NCBI RefSeq assembly: GCF_017809215.1 | Contig: NZ_CP065424.1 | Span: 4,192,001-4,256,000, forward strand | DNA from: Heyndrickxia oleronia | GTDB taxonomy: Bacteria; Bacillota; Bacilli; Bacillales; Bacillaceae_C | Direction of reading: 5' to 3' | DNA length: 64,000 nucleotides | In this document: piece after piece, positions 8,813 through 17,614 of the stretch | Position numbering within the stretch: position 1 is the stretch's first letter | How the letters are laid out: each line of letters opens with the position of its first letter | The notes under the pieces: generated by a model | Databases searched by the model: none | The model's input: the letters and a program-made list of their open reading frames with translations, nothing else | What the model was told of the DNA's origin: nothing | Made by a program: the position numbers and the translations under genes

Positions 8813-10311
8813 GCTTGTCCCCACTTATTAACCATCTCTTTTACCCTCTCCCAATCAAGATAATTTTTCACATGAGTAGCTAGTTGATCATATTTTTGAT
8901 CCTTTAATTGGCGGAGTGGAATAACAGATCTTACAGGGAGCCCTTTTTCTTCACGAATGCGATTTAACCAGTAGGTTCGCCATTCATCATTATGAAATAA
9001 TGAATGCATATACGTACCAATAATTTTACCATCAAGATGGTAATATCCATCGAGACGACCATCGTCTAAGATAAGAAATGGATGATCATGTATGGATGTT
9101 TGTCCTAAATGTATTTCATATCCTTCAAACGTAAGCTCAACTGGTAATCTTGTATCTTGATGACTTTTTCCTTTTACCTGAGTTGTCCGTTTTTCAGCGT
9201 GAAATTTAGTGGAAGCCGGAATGATTCCAAAACCTTTTTCCGTATAATTTACAGTACCAGTGTCTGTTCCTGCTTCATCAATTAAGTATTCTCCCATCAT
9301 TTGATATCCTCCACAAATACCAACCACATACTTATCTTGTTCCAACTGCACACGGATTGATTCATAAAGACCGTTTTTCTTAAGAAACTGCAAATCAGAT
9401 ATTGTACTTTTCGTACCAGGGATGATGATCGCATCAGGTTGACCTAGCTGGTTTATATTTTCAACCCAGCGAATGGTTACATCCTCCTCATACAAAAAAG
9501 GTTCCATATCTGTATAGTTTGAAATATAAGGGAGTTTAATGACAGCAATATCAATCGCACCATGTCCTACGGAAGCAAATCGATCTTGTAGTGACAGAGA
9601 ATCTTCCCCTTCAATCATGTGCTGAGGGATATAAGGAATAATTCCCAAAACTGGGATACCGGTTCTTTCTTCAATCCATACTTTCCCATCATTAAATAAA
9701 TTAATGTCTCCACGAAATTTATTTATGATAATCCCTTTTACTCGATTTCGTTCATTCTCAGTTAATAGCTCAATCGTCCCAATAATACTCGCAAATACGC
9801 CACCACGATCAATGTCAGCAACAAGTATAACTGGTACATCAGCCATTTCAGCTACTTTCATGTTCACGAGCTCCCGATCCTTCAGGTTTATCTCAACAGG
9901 ACTACCTGCCCCCTCCATGATAACTAAATCAAAATCAGTAGATAATTTTTCTAAGGATTTTTCTATTGCTTCGATTCCTTTTTCATAGAAAGATTGTCGA
10001 TAACTTTTGCCAGATAGTACTTTTTCACTCTTTCCGAAAAGGATAACCTCAGATTGCTGGTCCGACTTTGGCTTTAAGAGAATCGGATTCATGAAGACGG
10101 TTGCCTCAGTCTTTGAAGCTTCTGCTTGAATTCCTTGGGCACGTCCAATTTCCTTTCCATCCTTTGTTACATAGGAATTATTGGACATATTCTGGGATTT
10201 AAATGGTGCCACACGCCAACCCTCATGAGTAAATAGCCGGCACAAGGCAGTAACGAGTAAACTTTTTCCAACATCAGATGCCGTACCAACAATCATCAAA
10301 CCTTTTAACAC
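8809..10311 (-). CDS. cobQ: Cobyric acid synthase (CobQ/CbiP)
   Basis: 500 residues, the full size of glutamine-dependent cobyric acid synthases, which amidate adenosylcobyrinic acid a,c-diamide at four positions. The ATP-binding GTASDVGKS is at residues 9-17. The class I amidotransferase nucleophile is in VVGICGGYQMMG near residue 335, and the GTYMHSLFHN segment near residue 445 carries a C-terminal domain histidine. GTG start at 10311 lies inside the end of cobU with GGAGAGGTG upstream. This step belongs to de novo synthesis, although no corrin-ring genes are in the window. Confidence 0.95.
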   Translation of the reverse strand: MLKGLMIVGTASDVGKSLLVTALCRLFTHEGWRVAPFKSQNMSNNSYVTKDGKEIGRAQGIQAEASKTEATVFMNPILLKPKSDQQSEVILFGKSEKVLSGKSYRQSFYEKGIEAIEKSLEKLSTDFDLVIMEGAGSPVEINLKDRELVNMKVAEMADVPVILVADIDRGGVFASIIGTIELLTENERNRVKGIIINKFRGDINLFNDGKVWIEERTGIPVLGIIPYIPQHMIEGEDSLSLQDRFASVGHGAIDIAVIKLPYISNYTDMEPFLYEEDVTIRWVENINQLGQPDAIIIPGTKSTISDLQFLKKNGLYESIRVQLEQDKYVVGICGGYQMMGEYLIDEAGTDTGTVNYTEKGFGIIPASTKFHAEKRTTQVKGKSHQDTRLPVELTFEGYEIHLGQTSIHDHPFLILDDGRLDGYYHLDGKIIGTYMHSLFHNDEWRTYWLNRIREEKGLPVRSVIPLRQLKDQKYDQLATHVKNYLDWERVKEMVNKWGQA

Positions 10312-10889
10312 AGTTCATTCACCTCTCCCTTCATGACATGAGGAAGCCCAGATTCAATTAAATATGCAGAAGACGATTGCTTGGTTATGCTTTGATGTAA
10401 ATATCCCAATAGTCTTTCATACGCAAAAACAATCTCACTTTTTGGTAACACCTCATTGAACACTTCATTTGAAACAATGATCAATATACTACATTGATCT
10501 CTTATGTTTTTAATATCTTCAAGAATAGCGTGATAAATCTGTTCTTGGTAACTTTCTTTTTCCCAGGCCCTTTCATCTATGAATAATTCATTATTCAATA
10601 GAGTCGTTAAACAATCTAATAAGATAACGTCTCCTTGCTTAAAATTCGGGCTTAACTTCCCTATATTTGTTGGACACTCCCAATTCGTCCAAGGAAGCTC
10701 ACTAGAATTTCGGGTTTCCTTATGATGGGCAATTCGATCGAGCATTTCGGGATCTGTTGCCTTGCCACAAGCCAAATAATGTAGATTGCCATTAATCATT
10801 TTTGCATGATTTATTGCTATACTCTCAGCAAAGCTGCTCTTTCCACTTCGAACTCCTCCACTTATAAAAATTAGTTTTGATTCTTCCAT
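10305..10889 (-). CDS. cobU: Adenosylcobinamide kinase / guanylyltransferase
   Basis: 194 residues, typical of CobU. The P-loop GGVRSGKSSFAE is at residues 11-22. The DVILLDCLTTLLNNELF segment marks the nucleotide region. It phosphorylates adenosylcobinamide and transfers GMP to give AdoCbi-GDP for CobS. It overlaps cobD by 19 bases upstream and cobQ by 7 downstream. Compared with the second CobU-like protein at 7012-7455, this copy keeps all visible active-site motifs. Confidence 0.93.
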   Translation of the reverse strand: MEESKLIFISGGVRSGKSSFAESIAINHAKMINGNLHYLACGKATDPEMLDRIAHHKETRNSSELPWTNWECPTNIGKLSPNFKQGDVILLDCLTTLLNNELFIDERAWEKESYQEQIYHAILEDIKNIRDQCSILIIVSNEVFNEVLPKSEIVFAYERLLGYLHQSITKQSSSAYLIESGLPHVMKGEVNELC

Positions 10890-11947
10890 TCCGAAAGTGC
10901 CTCCATTAGCTGGTTATTTTCGTTTTGCTTTCTGATCGCAAATCTTAACCAACGTCCATCTAGTCCAGGAAAATTCATCGTATGTCTTGGTACGAGCCCC
11001 TTCTTTAACAAATACTCGTATAATGGTGCTGCCTCTGTTATTGTTGGATCTTTTACGAGATAAAAGTTCACAGCCGATTCGGACATACAGAATCCATTCT
11101 CTTTATAAAAGTCTTTTAATCTATTGCGTTCCACATGAATTAATTGCTTCGTATGACGAATATATGAATCTTGAGATATACATTCAAGCCCTGCCTTTAT
11201 TGCAATCGCATTCACACTCCAATGCGGTTTTAAAGCTGCGAGTTGTTGAATAACCTGAGGTTGGGCTACGCCGATGCCCAATCTTAGACCAGCTATCGCA
11301 AACATCTTAGTCAATGAACGTAATACAATCAAATTAGGATATTGCTTTACTAAAGAAATATACGTTTCACTATCAACAGTAAAATCATAGAATGCTTCAT
11401 CAATAATAATCGAGCATTGCGAGCGATATCCCTCTTCCACTAGTTCAATGATCGATTGCCGATCATATACAACACCTGTTGGATTATTTGGCGTACATAA
11501 AAAGATCGCATCATAATGTTTAACTTTCGGCAATAGTTCCTCCATTTTTAGTTTCCAAATGCCTTCTTCTAAAACATGATGTTCAACTATACATTTCTGT
11601 GCAAGACAAGCTTGTTCATACTCACTAAAAGCAGGTTGAATAATTAAGATTCTTTTCCCTTGATAAAGCTGAGCCACCAAAGCAATGATCTCAGCACCAC
11701 CATTTCCAATTAAAAGATACTCTTCTCCGATCCCTTCTTTTATTGAAATTTCTCGCTTCAAAATGGAGGCATGTGGATCAGGATAATCTTCCAATAGAGG
11801 AAACCATTCATGCCACTTTTCTCTTAAAATAGGAGGCGAACCAAATGGATTTACATTCACACTAAAATCTATTAGTTGTTGTGGAGTTGGGAGCTTTGTT
11901 GCCTGATAAACATATTTTGGGTTAGAACCATGAGGTGGCAATGTCAA
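10871..11947 (-). CDS. cobD: Threonine-phosphate decarboxylase
   Basis: 358-residue PLP enzyme of fold type I, histidinol-phosphate aminotransferase-like. The N-terminus LPPHGSN with IDFSVNVNPFG is typical of CobD. The PLP lysine lies in SLTKMFAIAGLRLG near residue 214, and NNPTG and IIDEAFYDF are in place. It makes (R)-1-amino-2-propanol phosphate for CbiB. The start is a TTG at 11947 with AGGAGGG 8 bases upstream; no ATG fits. The 5' end overlaps cbiB by 26 bases. A threonine kinase (PduX) gene was not seen nearby. Confidence 0.9.
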   Translation of the reverse strand: MTLPPHGSNPKYVYQATKLPTPQQLIDFSVNVNPFGSPPILREKWHEWFPLLEDYPDPHASILKREISIKEGIGEEYLLIGNGGAEIIALVAQLYQGKRILIIQPAFSEYEQACLAQKCIVEHHVLEEGIWKLKMEELLPKVKHYDAIFLCTPNNPTGVVYDRQSIIELVEEGYRSQCSIIIDEAFYDFTVDSETYISLVKQYPNLIVLRSLTKMFAIAGLRLGIGVAQPQVIQQLAALKPHWSVNAIAIKAGLECISQDSYIRHTKQLIHVERNRLKDFYKENGFCMSESAVNFYLVKDPTITEAAPLYEYLLKKGLVPRHTMNFPGLDGRWLRFAIRKQNENNQLMEALSEWKNQN

Positions 11948-12887
11948 TAGTAATCCCTCCTATCCATAAAAATAGTGTAAAGAGAAGTACGGCACTACTC
12001 ATAATCACTATCGTCTTTTTTATATGTACTGCCTTTAACGCTTCAAATGGCTGTCCCATCCGTGCACGATCCGATACAATCCCTTTATAATAATTCACGC
12101 CTCCTAACTGAATGCCTAAAATAACGGCAACAGCTGCTTCACACCAGCCACTATTAGGACTCGGATGTTTTTTAGCATCTGTCAAAAATAGTTTCCAAGC
12201 TGGTTTTAGATTCAAATACACAGGTTTACAAAAAAGGAGAATTATACATCCTGTTAACCGGCTAGGAATCCAATTGACCCAATCATCTAAACGGGCTGAT
12301 GCCCAACCAAATTGTTCGTATTTTTGATTCCGATAGCCAACCATTGAATCACAGGTATTTATTGCTCGATAAATCATAGCTAATGGAGCACCACCTATTA
12401 GTGCCCAAAATAATGGAGCAGTTATCCCATCACTTGTATTTTCTGCAATTGTTTCGACCGTTCCCCTTACAATCTCTGATTCATCCAACTGCTCCGTATC
12501 TCTTCCTACAATATAGGACAATTTAGTTCTTGCTAATGGTAAATCCTTATTCATTAATGGCTCATACACTTCTAATCCAGCATCTTTCAATCCTTTTTGG
12601 GCAATGGTAGTGGCAATCATTAACGCTTCACCAATTACTCCCGCTAATGTATGCCATTGATATAATAGAATCGTAATAGTTAGTGTAATTAAACCTGTTA
12701 ATAACACAATTAAACTAAGCATGAAGACTCCTCTACCCTTACGATGATTTCCCTTATTTAAATGCTTAGTGAAAAAGGAAATCAATGAACCCATCCATTT
12801 TACTGGGTGTGGCCATTTCGGTGGATCTCCAATAAACCAATCAATGATAATTGCGATGGTTAGTGCACAGAGATGATGTAAAATCAT
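11922..12887 (-). CDS. cbiB: Adenosylcobinamide-phosphate synthase
   Basis: 321-residue integral membrane protein. The N-terminal IDWFIGDPPKWPHPVKWMGS motif is diagnostic of CbiB/CobD synthases. TVETIAENTSDGITAPLFW near the middle is also conserved. It condenses adenosylcobyric acid with aminopropanol phosphate. Its ATG overlaps the stop codon of the BtuD-CbiZ gene (ATGA). It lies directly after the enzyme domain that generates its corrinoid substrate, consistent with cobinamide remodelling. Confidence 0.95.
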   Translation of the reverse strand: MILHHLCALTIAIIIDWFIGDPPKWPHPVKWMGSLISFFTKHLNKGNHRKGRGVFMLSLIVLLTGLITLTITILLYQWHTLAGVIGEALMIATTIAQKGLKDAGLEVYEPLMNKDLPLARTKLSYIVGRDTEQLDESEIVRGTVETIAENTSDGITAPLFWALIGGAPLAMIYRAINTCDSMVGYRNQKYEQFGWASARLDDWVNWIPSRLTGCIILLFCKPVYLNLKPAWKLFLTDAKKHPSPNSGWCEAAVAVILGIQLGGVNYYKGIVSDRARMGQPFEALKAVHIKKTIVIMSSAVLLFTLFLWIGGITIDIATSWF

Positions 12888-14350
12888 TTGCTTTTCCTTT
12901 CGATAGATTTTTCAATGGCTTTTTTCGTACATTGATAAACATATGTACCAATTAACTGACCTAAAGGTGCTATTGAACCTGCGTATTGCAGTTTTTCACC
13001 GTTTTGAGTTGCTGCGATAAGGATACTATCTGTAGAGGTGCCCGTTGCAATCGTTCCTGTTAAAGGGTCCATTATTTTCATATCATGCAAACTCTTTACC
13101 TTCGCTTCAGTCGCTGTTGCAATCGCTTGAATATAAGCTTCCTCTGACAAATCTCCATTTATAAATATCCATATGTTAATGGTACCTGGTATGTAATTAG
13201 ATGAATGATCGGTTCCTCTAGAGACATCTACCGCATTCCCCACTCCTGCTGTAACAACGATGAATAATGAGAAGCCCGTTCCCTCGACAAATTTCCAAAT
13301 AGCATCCTCCATTTTTACGGCTGTCATCATGCCTACTGTAGACTCTAGAAGAAACCCTTTTTCTACTAGATATTGGGACATTTCCTCAAAATGATTCTCA
13401 CAATTATAATTCTTATCAACGTGACGATTAACAAAGGATTGGAACCAGCCAACTCCAGGATTTATGACAGCTGAAGACATTGTTTTTAATGGAATAGGAG
13501 ATTCATAGACGAGATATTCCCCTTCCTGTCTTAAATAATTTTCATTTAAAATCATTAAAGCATTCTCTGGTATACTTTCTGGTATTAAGGCAATTTGTGG
13601 TTTTGGTATAGATGGATGATAATGTTTATTTACCTTTGTAGAATATACGCGTTGAATCATTTCTTCCTTAATGACTTCATTAGGTAAACCCATTCGATCT
13701 AATTCACCTTGATCAAGAAGAAGCAAGCGATCACAGTATAGCGCTGTCAAATTTATATCGTGAAAAACAGAAATGACAGTCAACCTATTTTGTTTCGTCA
13801 TCTTTTTAATCAAATCGAGTAATTCCTTTTGATAGGTTAAATCGAGATGGTTCGTTGGTTCATCTAATAATAAAACTTTTGGCTGCTGGGCAAGTGCTTG
13901 AGCAAGAAAAACCCGCTGCTGCTCCCCACCCGATAGCTCCATCAAAGATTTATGACGAAATGAAAGAATGCCAGTCTGAGCCATCGCCTCTTCAATGATT
14001 CTCTCATCTTCTGAACTCATTGATTGAAACAAACCTTTTTGATGCGCGTAACGTCCGAGAACAACAACTTCTTCTACAGTATAAGAAAAGGATTCACCTG
14101 TGAGCTGAGGAAGAACAGCGATTATGGTTGCCAATTCTTTAGGAGGATACGTAGAAAGCAGCTGATCTTTTAAGTGTATCGAGCCTTCTATCAAAGGTAA
14201 TATCCCGCTAATCATTTTTAGTAACGTTGTTTTTCCACTGCCATTCGGACCTAGGATTCCAAAAAATTCACCTTCATGTACCTGAAAACTAAGGTCCTTA
14301 ACTATTTTATGCCCATTATATCCTCCGGCTACATTTCGTATCGTTAACAT
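12884..14350 (-). CDS. Fusion of corrinoid ABC transporter ATPase (BtuD) and adenosylcobinamide amidohydrolase (CbiZ)
   Basis: 488 residues, about twice a BtuD protein. Residues 1-255 are an ABC ATPase: Walker A GPNGSGKT at 34-41, signature LSGGEQQR, Walker B KVLLLDEPTNH. From about residue 262 a CbiZ domain follows (VINPGVGW, MMTAVKMEDAIW, TAGVGNAVDVSRGTD, GTINIWIFING). CbiZ hydrolyses adenosylcobinamide to adenosylcobyric acid, the substrate of CbiB. ABC-CbiZ fusions are known in some Bacillus relatives. The fusion couples import of incomplete corrinoids to their remodelling. Confidence 0.93.
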   Translation of the reverse strand: MLTIRNVAGGYNGHKIVKDLSFQVHEGEFFGILGPNGSGKTTLLKMISGILPLIEGSIHLKDQLLSTYPPKELATIIAVLPQLTGESFSYTVEEVVVLGRYAHQKGLFQSMSSEDERIIEEAMAQTGILSFRHKSLMELSGGEQQRVFLAQALAQQPKVLLLDEPTNHLDLTYQKELLDLIKKMTKQNRLTVISVFHDINLTALYCDRLLLLDQGELDRMGLPNEVIKEEMIQRVYSTKVNKHYHPSIPKPQIALIPESIPENALMILNENYLRQEGEYLVYESPIPLKTMSSAVINPGVGWFQSFVNRHVDKNYNCENHFEEMSQYLVEKGFLLESTVGMMTAVKMEDAIWKFVEGTGFSLFIVVTAGVGNAVDVSRGTDHSSNYIPGTINIWIFINGDLSEEAYIQAIATATEAKVKSLHDMKIMDPLTGTIATGTSTDSILIAATQNGEKLQYAGSIAPLGQLIGTYVYQCTKKAIEKSIERKSK

Positions 14351-14353
14351 ACT

Positions 14354-15415
14354 CTACCCTCTTCTTCTTCGTTTACTATTCATTAAAATCCATGCAAAGA
14401 CAGGAGCACCAATTAATGCGGTAATCACACCAATTGGAAGTTCTGATGGCTGAATAATCGTTCGTGACACTAAGTCTGCTATAATTAAAAACCCTGCTCC
14501 AAAGAGTAGCGATAATGGTAGTAATCCTTTATGATTAGGTCCACGAATAATCCGTATTAAATGAGGAATCACTAATCCAACAAAACCAATCGCACCTGAA
14601 ACTGAAACGGCAGCACCAGTTAATATTGATCCAGCAATTAGAATAAGAAGCTTTCGCTTTTCAACATTTACCCCCAGATGTTGGGCACGTTCTTCACCTA
14701 ATGACATCGCATTAAGCTCTTTCACATTCATTAATAATAATATTGAACCTATGAGAAAGAATGGAATAATAATATATACATAACTCCACCCTCGCATAGA
14801 TACACTTCCAAGTAGCCAACCAATGATTTGTCTTAACTCATCGCCTGTTAAAGCAATGATTAGGGAAATAAACGAACTAAAAAATGAACTAAATATAATG
14901 CCAGTTAATATAATTGTTTCTACTTTCATTGATCTCTCAATTTTTTTTGCAAAAAATAAAACACTAAATATCGTAATAAATGAACCAATTATGCTCATTA
15001 ATGGCAATGTAAGTATTCCGATGAATGGTATAGATAAATGAAAGAATAATGTTGCAACTGCTCCAACAGAGGCTCCAGACGACACCCCTAAAGTATATGG
15101 GTCTGCTAAAGGATTTCGAAGCAACCCTTGAAATGCCGCACCTGCAATCGATAATGAAGCACCAACTAGCCCAGCCAATATTACACGAGGCAGTCGAATA
15201 TCTAAAACAATATTCGTATTCATCGCATCTATTTTATCACTTAATGGAAAGTGGAAAATAGCCGCTCCGATGATTTGGATGATATCCTTCATTGGCACCG
15301 TTACTGAACCAATGGAAATGCCTATTAAAATAGAAAAACTTAAAAAAACCACTCCAAATAGATAAGGAAAATAATTATTCTTCCGTAGATACCGAATAGT
15401 AATTGGCTTCTGCAG
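14354..15415 (-). CDS. btuC: Corrinoid ABC transporter permease, FecCD/BtuC family, apparent CTG start
   Basis: The FecCD-type permease has about ten TM helices and the GAAFQGLLRNPLADPYTLGVSSGA motif region (residues near 85-110) plus GLVIPHLIR. The first conventional start, GTG at 15352, would cut off the usual amphipathic N-terminus. The frame stays open upstream with typical content (IRYLRKNNYFPYLF), back to a stop at 15422-15424. The only codon placed 10 bases after the AAAAGGAG site (15426-15433) is CTG at 15413-15415, giving 353 residues. Translation from the rare CTG is inferred; GTG at 15352 remains possible. Confidence 0.85.
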   Translation of the reverse strand: MQKPITIRYLRKNNYFPYLFGVVFLSFSILIGISIGSVTVPMKDIIQIIGAAIFHFPLSDKIDAMNTNIVLDIRLPRVILAGLVGASLSIAGAAFQGLLRNPLADPYTLGVSSGASVGAVATLFFHLSIPFIGILTLPLMSIIGSFITIFSVLFFAKKIERSMKVETIILTGIIFSSFFSSFISLIIALTGDELRQIIGWLLGSVSMRGWSYVYIIIPFFLIGSILLLMNVKELNAMSLGEERAQHLGVNVEKRKLLILIAGSILTGAAVSVSGAIGFVGLVIPHLIRIIRGPNHKGLLPLSLLFGAGFLIIADLVSRTIIQPSELPIGVITALIGAPVFAWILMNSKRRRRG

Positions 15416-15451
15416 TCTCTTTCAACTCCTTTTAGTACATTTGAAAAAGGA

Positions 15452-15490
15452 CTGTCTAAAAAGGAGACAGACCCCTATGCCTTTAGACAG
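15452..15490. repeat. Stem-loop between cobA-type gene and btuC
   Basis: A 9-bp perfect inverted repeat CTGTCTAAA (15452-15460) with TTTAGACAG (15482-15490). The minus strand lacks a clear T run, so it may stabilise or partly attenuate the operon transcript. It resembles other CTGTC/GACAG palindromes in this window. Confidence 0.6.
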
Positions 15491-15506
15491 CCCCTATTTC
15501 TATCAA

Positions 15507-16103
15507 TCAATTTTCTTCTGTTTTGTTCTCTTTTCTTTTGCCGTCACGAAAAACCTTGGCACTTCGAATATATTCTACATCTTTTTTTCCTGATCGGTGA
15601 TTAATTACTCTTGCAAGAGCAAAAAAATAGTCCGACAAACGATTCAAATACATTTGAGCGAGTGGAGGAACAATTTCTTCAGCTTTTGAGAAACTAACAA
15701 CTAGACGCTCAGCACGTCTTGTAACTGTTCTTGCTATATGAATAGAAGCAGCCGCTTTTGTCCCACCAGGTAAAATAAAGCGTTCCAATTCAGGTGTACT
15801 GGCGATATACTCATCAATCTTCTCTTCAAGGTAATCAATCATGTCTTGTTGAAGCTTATAAGGACGTTTAGTTGATTTTGTCGCTAGATCCCCTCCGCAA
15901 TCAAATAATTCATGTTGAATTTTTTCAAGATCATCAAGTACGTCAGAAAAAAGATCGGGATCCAATTCAGCCATCGCTTGTCCTACAAAACAATTCACTT
16001 CATCCACTGTTCCATAAGCTTGTACCCTTAAATCATCTTTATCTACTCTACCACCGATGATACTTGTTTGCCCCTTGTCACCTGTTCTAGTATAGATTCT
16101 CAT
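15507..16103 (-). CDS. Cob(I)yrinic acid a,c-diamide adenosyltransferase, PduO type
   Basis: 198 residues. The PduO-family signature at the N-terminus, RIYTRTGDKGQTSIIGG, holds the ATP-binding residues. VQAYGTVDEVNCFVGQA and the C-terminal RRAERLVV and YLNRLSDYFFALAR segments complete the five-helix trimeric fold. It transfers 5'-deoxyadenosyl to cobalt(I), activating imported corrinoids for CbiZ and CbiB. GAGGAGG precedes the ATG. Position second in the riboswitch operon, between btuF and btuC, is unusual but fits its role in salvage. Confidence 0.93.
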   Translation of the reverse strand: MRIYTRTGDKGQTSIIGGRVDKDDLRVQAYGTVDEVNCFVGQAMAELDPDLFSDVLDDLEKIQHELFDCGGDLATKSTKRPYKLQQDMIDYLEEKIDEYIASTPELERFILPGGTKAAASIHIARTVTRRAERLVVSFSKAEEIVPPLAQMYLNRLSDYFFALARVINHRSGKKDVEYIRSAKVFRDGKRKENKTEEN

Positions 16104-16131
16104 AACATTTCCTCCTCACTCTTATCTCCAC

Positions 16132-17100
16132 TTATTTAAATGTATCGGGATATATTGCCTTTGCCATTTCCTCTAAACCTTCCACAAGACGTGGACCTGG
16201 TCTTGACACTTTGTCAGAATCGACACTATATACTCGTTTATTTTTAATGGCGGATACTTCTTCCCACCCTTTACGACTATAAGCTTGTTCTACTGCGTCC
16301 TTTACATAATAACCATATGTTATGATCATTACATCCGGATTTGCTTTAACTGCTGCTTCTTCCGAATATTTCGGCCATCCTTCTTCAGCAGCTGCAATAT
16401 TTTTGGCGCCAAGCATTTCTAGCATTTCATTCATGAAGGTACCTGAACCTGCTGTATAAATATCTGGTGGAGCAGAGATTTCCATCCATACATTTGGTTG
16501 CTCCTCCTTGGAAATTCCTGCCGCCTTTTCTTTAATTTCTTCAACTTTTGCTTTCATTCCATCGACAATTTCATCCGCTTTTTCCTTTGTCCCAGTTGCT
16601 GCACCAATCATTTCAATCGTTTTATACGTATCTGCAAATGAACTTGCATTATTGACAGCAATAACCTTAATTCCTGAATCCTCTAATTGCTTTAATCCAT
16701 CCTTAGAATTATGAGCCTGTGAAGCATCAGCTAAAACAATATCAGGTTTTAAAGAAATTATTTTTTCAACATTGAATTCTTGTCCACCAACTTTTTCCTT
16801 TGACTGCGCCTGTTCGGGATAATTGTCAAAATCCGAGACACCAACAATTTCTTTATCTAACCCAAGGGCAAAGGCTGTTTCTGTATTACTTGGAAGAAGG
16901 GAAACAATTTTCTCTGGCTTCTTATCAATAGTAATTTCTTTATCGGTTCCATCCGTAATTGTTACGGGAAAAGCTTGCTCTTGTTGCTTAGTCTCCTGCT
17001 TATTATCACTAACTTTCTTTTCACTATCCTGCTGTGTACCACATGCAGCCAATATAAAAATTAGTAAAAAAATAGGTATAAATCTTAATAGCTTTTTCAT
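16132..17100 (-). CDS. btuF: Corrinoid-binding lipoprotein, ABC transporter
   Basis: 322 residues. A lipoprotein signal peptide ends with the lipobox LAAC, cysteine at residue 20. A Ser/Asp/Glu/Lys/Gln-rich linker follows, then a helical-backbone periplasmic-binding domain (IVSLLPSNTETAFALGLDKEIVG, DVIITYGYY-like segments) of the BtuF/FhuD class. ATG at 17100 has AAAAAGGAG upstream; an earlier ATG 17 codons away would bury the signal peptide. First gene of the operon behind the cobalamin riboswitch, so it is inferred to capture cobinamide or cobalamin. Confidence 0.9.
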   Translation of the reverse strand: MKKLLRFIPIFLLIFILAACGTQQDSEKKVSDNKQETKQQEQAFPVTITDGTDKEITIDKKPEKIVSLLPSNTETAFALGLDKEIVGVSDFDNYPEQAQSKEKVGGQEFNVEKIISLKPDIVLADASQAHNSKDGLKQLEDSGIKVIAVNNASSFADTYKTIEMIGAATGTKEKADEIVDGMKAKVEEIKEKAAGISKEEQPNVWMEISAPPDIYTAGSGTFMNEMLEMLGAKNIAAAEEGWPKYSEEAAVKANPDVMIITYGYYVKDAVEQAYSRKGWEEVSAIKNKRVYSVDSDKVSRPGPRLVEGLEEMAKAIYPDTFK

Positions 17101-17230
17101 TTGTAAACTCCTTTTTACATTTAAAATAGTCATAAAGATGGCCGTTTTCACAAAGATCCTTTATCCTCCATAATTAATGTAGAAGGAAAAAAACAATACA
17201 TTTGTTCATATCTTTTATGAAAAAGACCTA

Positions 17231-17258
17231 AAAAAAACATCTCTAATAAAAGAGATGT
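17231..17258 (-). terminator. Riboswitch-controlled terminator upstream of btuF
   Basis: An 8-bp perfect stem (17237-17244 with 17251-17258) and a 6-nt loop are followed on the minus strand by seven T (17231-17237). It sits between the cobalamin aptamer and btuF, the position expected of the expression platform. Confidence 0.85.
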
Positions 17259-17349
17259 CATATGTAAAACGGTATAATAGCAAATCATGCACGCTAAAAA
17301 ACGTTTTCGTCAACACCCCCCTATCCTCGTAGGCAAACTGGTGCACTCA

Positions 17350-17530
17350 AAAAACAGGCAGGTCTCCTGGCTCATGATCATTGCTCCCTGTACCTTCCCT
17401 TATCCTTTAATGGATAAAGTGGATATTACAGTTTGCTCCCATTTACAGTGGCGGGACCGCGTTGGAATTACACCAAACTTCCCTTTTAAACCTTCACAAA
17501 GAAAGTACCTGTTTTCGTTGCAATATATTA
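17350..17530 (-). ncRNA. Adenosylcobalamin (cobalamin) riboswitch
   Basis: The minus strand holds the 17-nt B12 box GAGCCAGGAGACCTGCC at 17357-17373 and, upstream, conserved CCGCCACTGT and GGGAAG segments of the cobalamin aptamer. It is followed by a terminator hairpin and then the btuF start. Binding of adenosylcobalamin is expected to shut off the whole minus-strand operon. An ORF on the plus strand across it is spurious. Confidence 0.95.
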
Positions 17531-17548
17531 AATTTTCAACCATTAACA

Positions 17549-17577
17549 ATTATACAGGAAAGATATATGGATGACTA
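17549..17577 (-). promoter_or_regulatory. Promoter of the cobalamin operon
   Basis: Minus-strand -10 TATAAT (17549-17554) is 17 bases from a weak -35 TAGTCA (17572-17577). It lies about 20-40 bases upstream of the riboswitch aptamer and just beyond the convergently arranged end of the SLC6 transporter gene. Confidence 0.55.
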
Positions 17578-17614
17578 TCCTGAAAAATTTTATGCTAATA
17601 AATGATTTACAGCA

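Noticed and set aside
15872..16060. Plus-strand ORFs opposite cobalamin genes
   Set aside because: Shadow frames opposite strongly conserved enzymes; no ribosome sites.
17287..17574. 95-codon plus-strand ORF
   Set aside because: It runs antisense through the cobalamin riboswitch, whose conserved B12 box explains the sequence.
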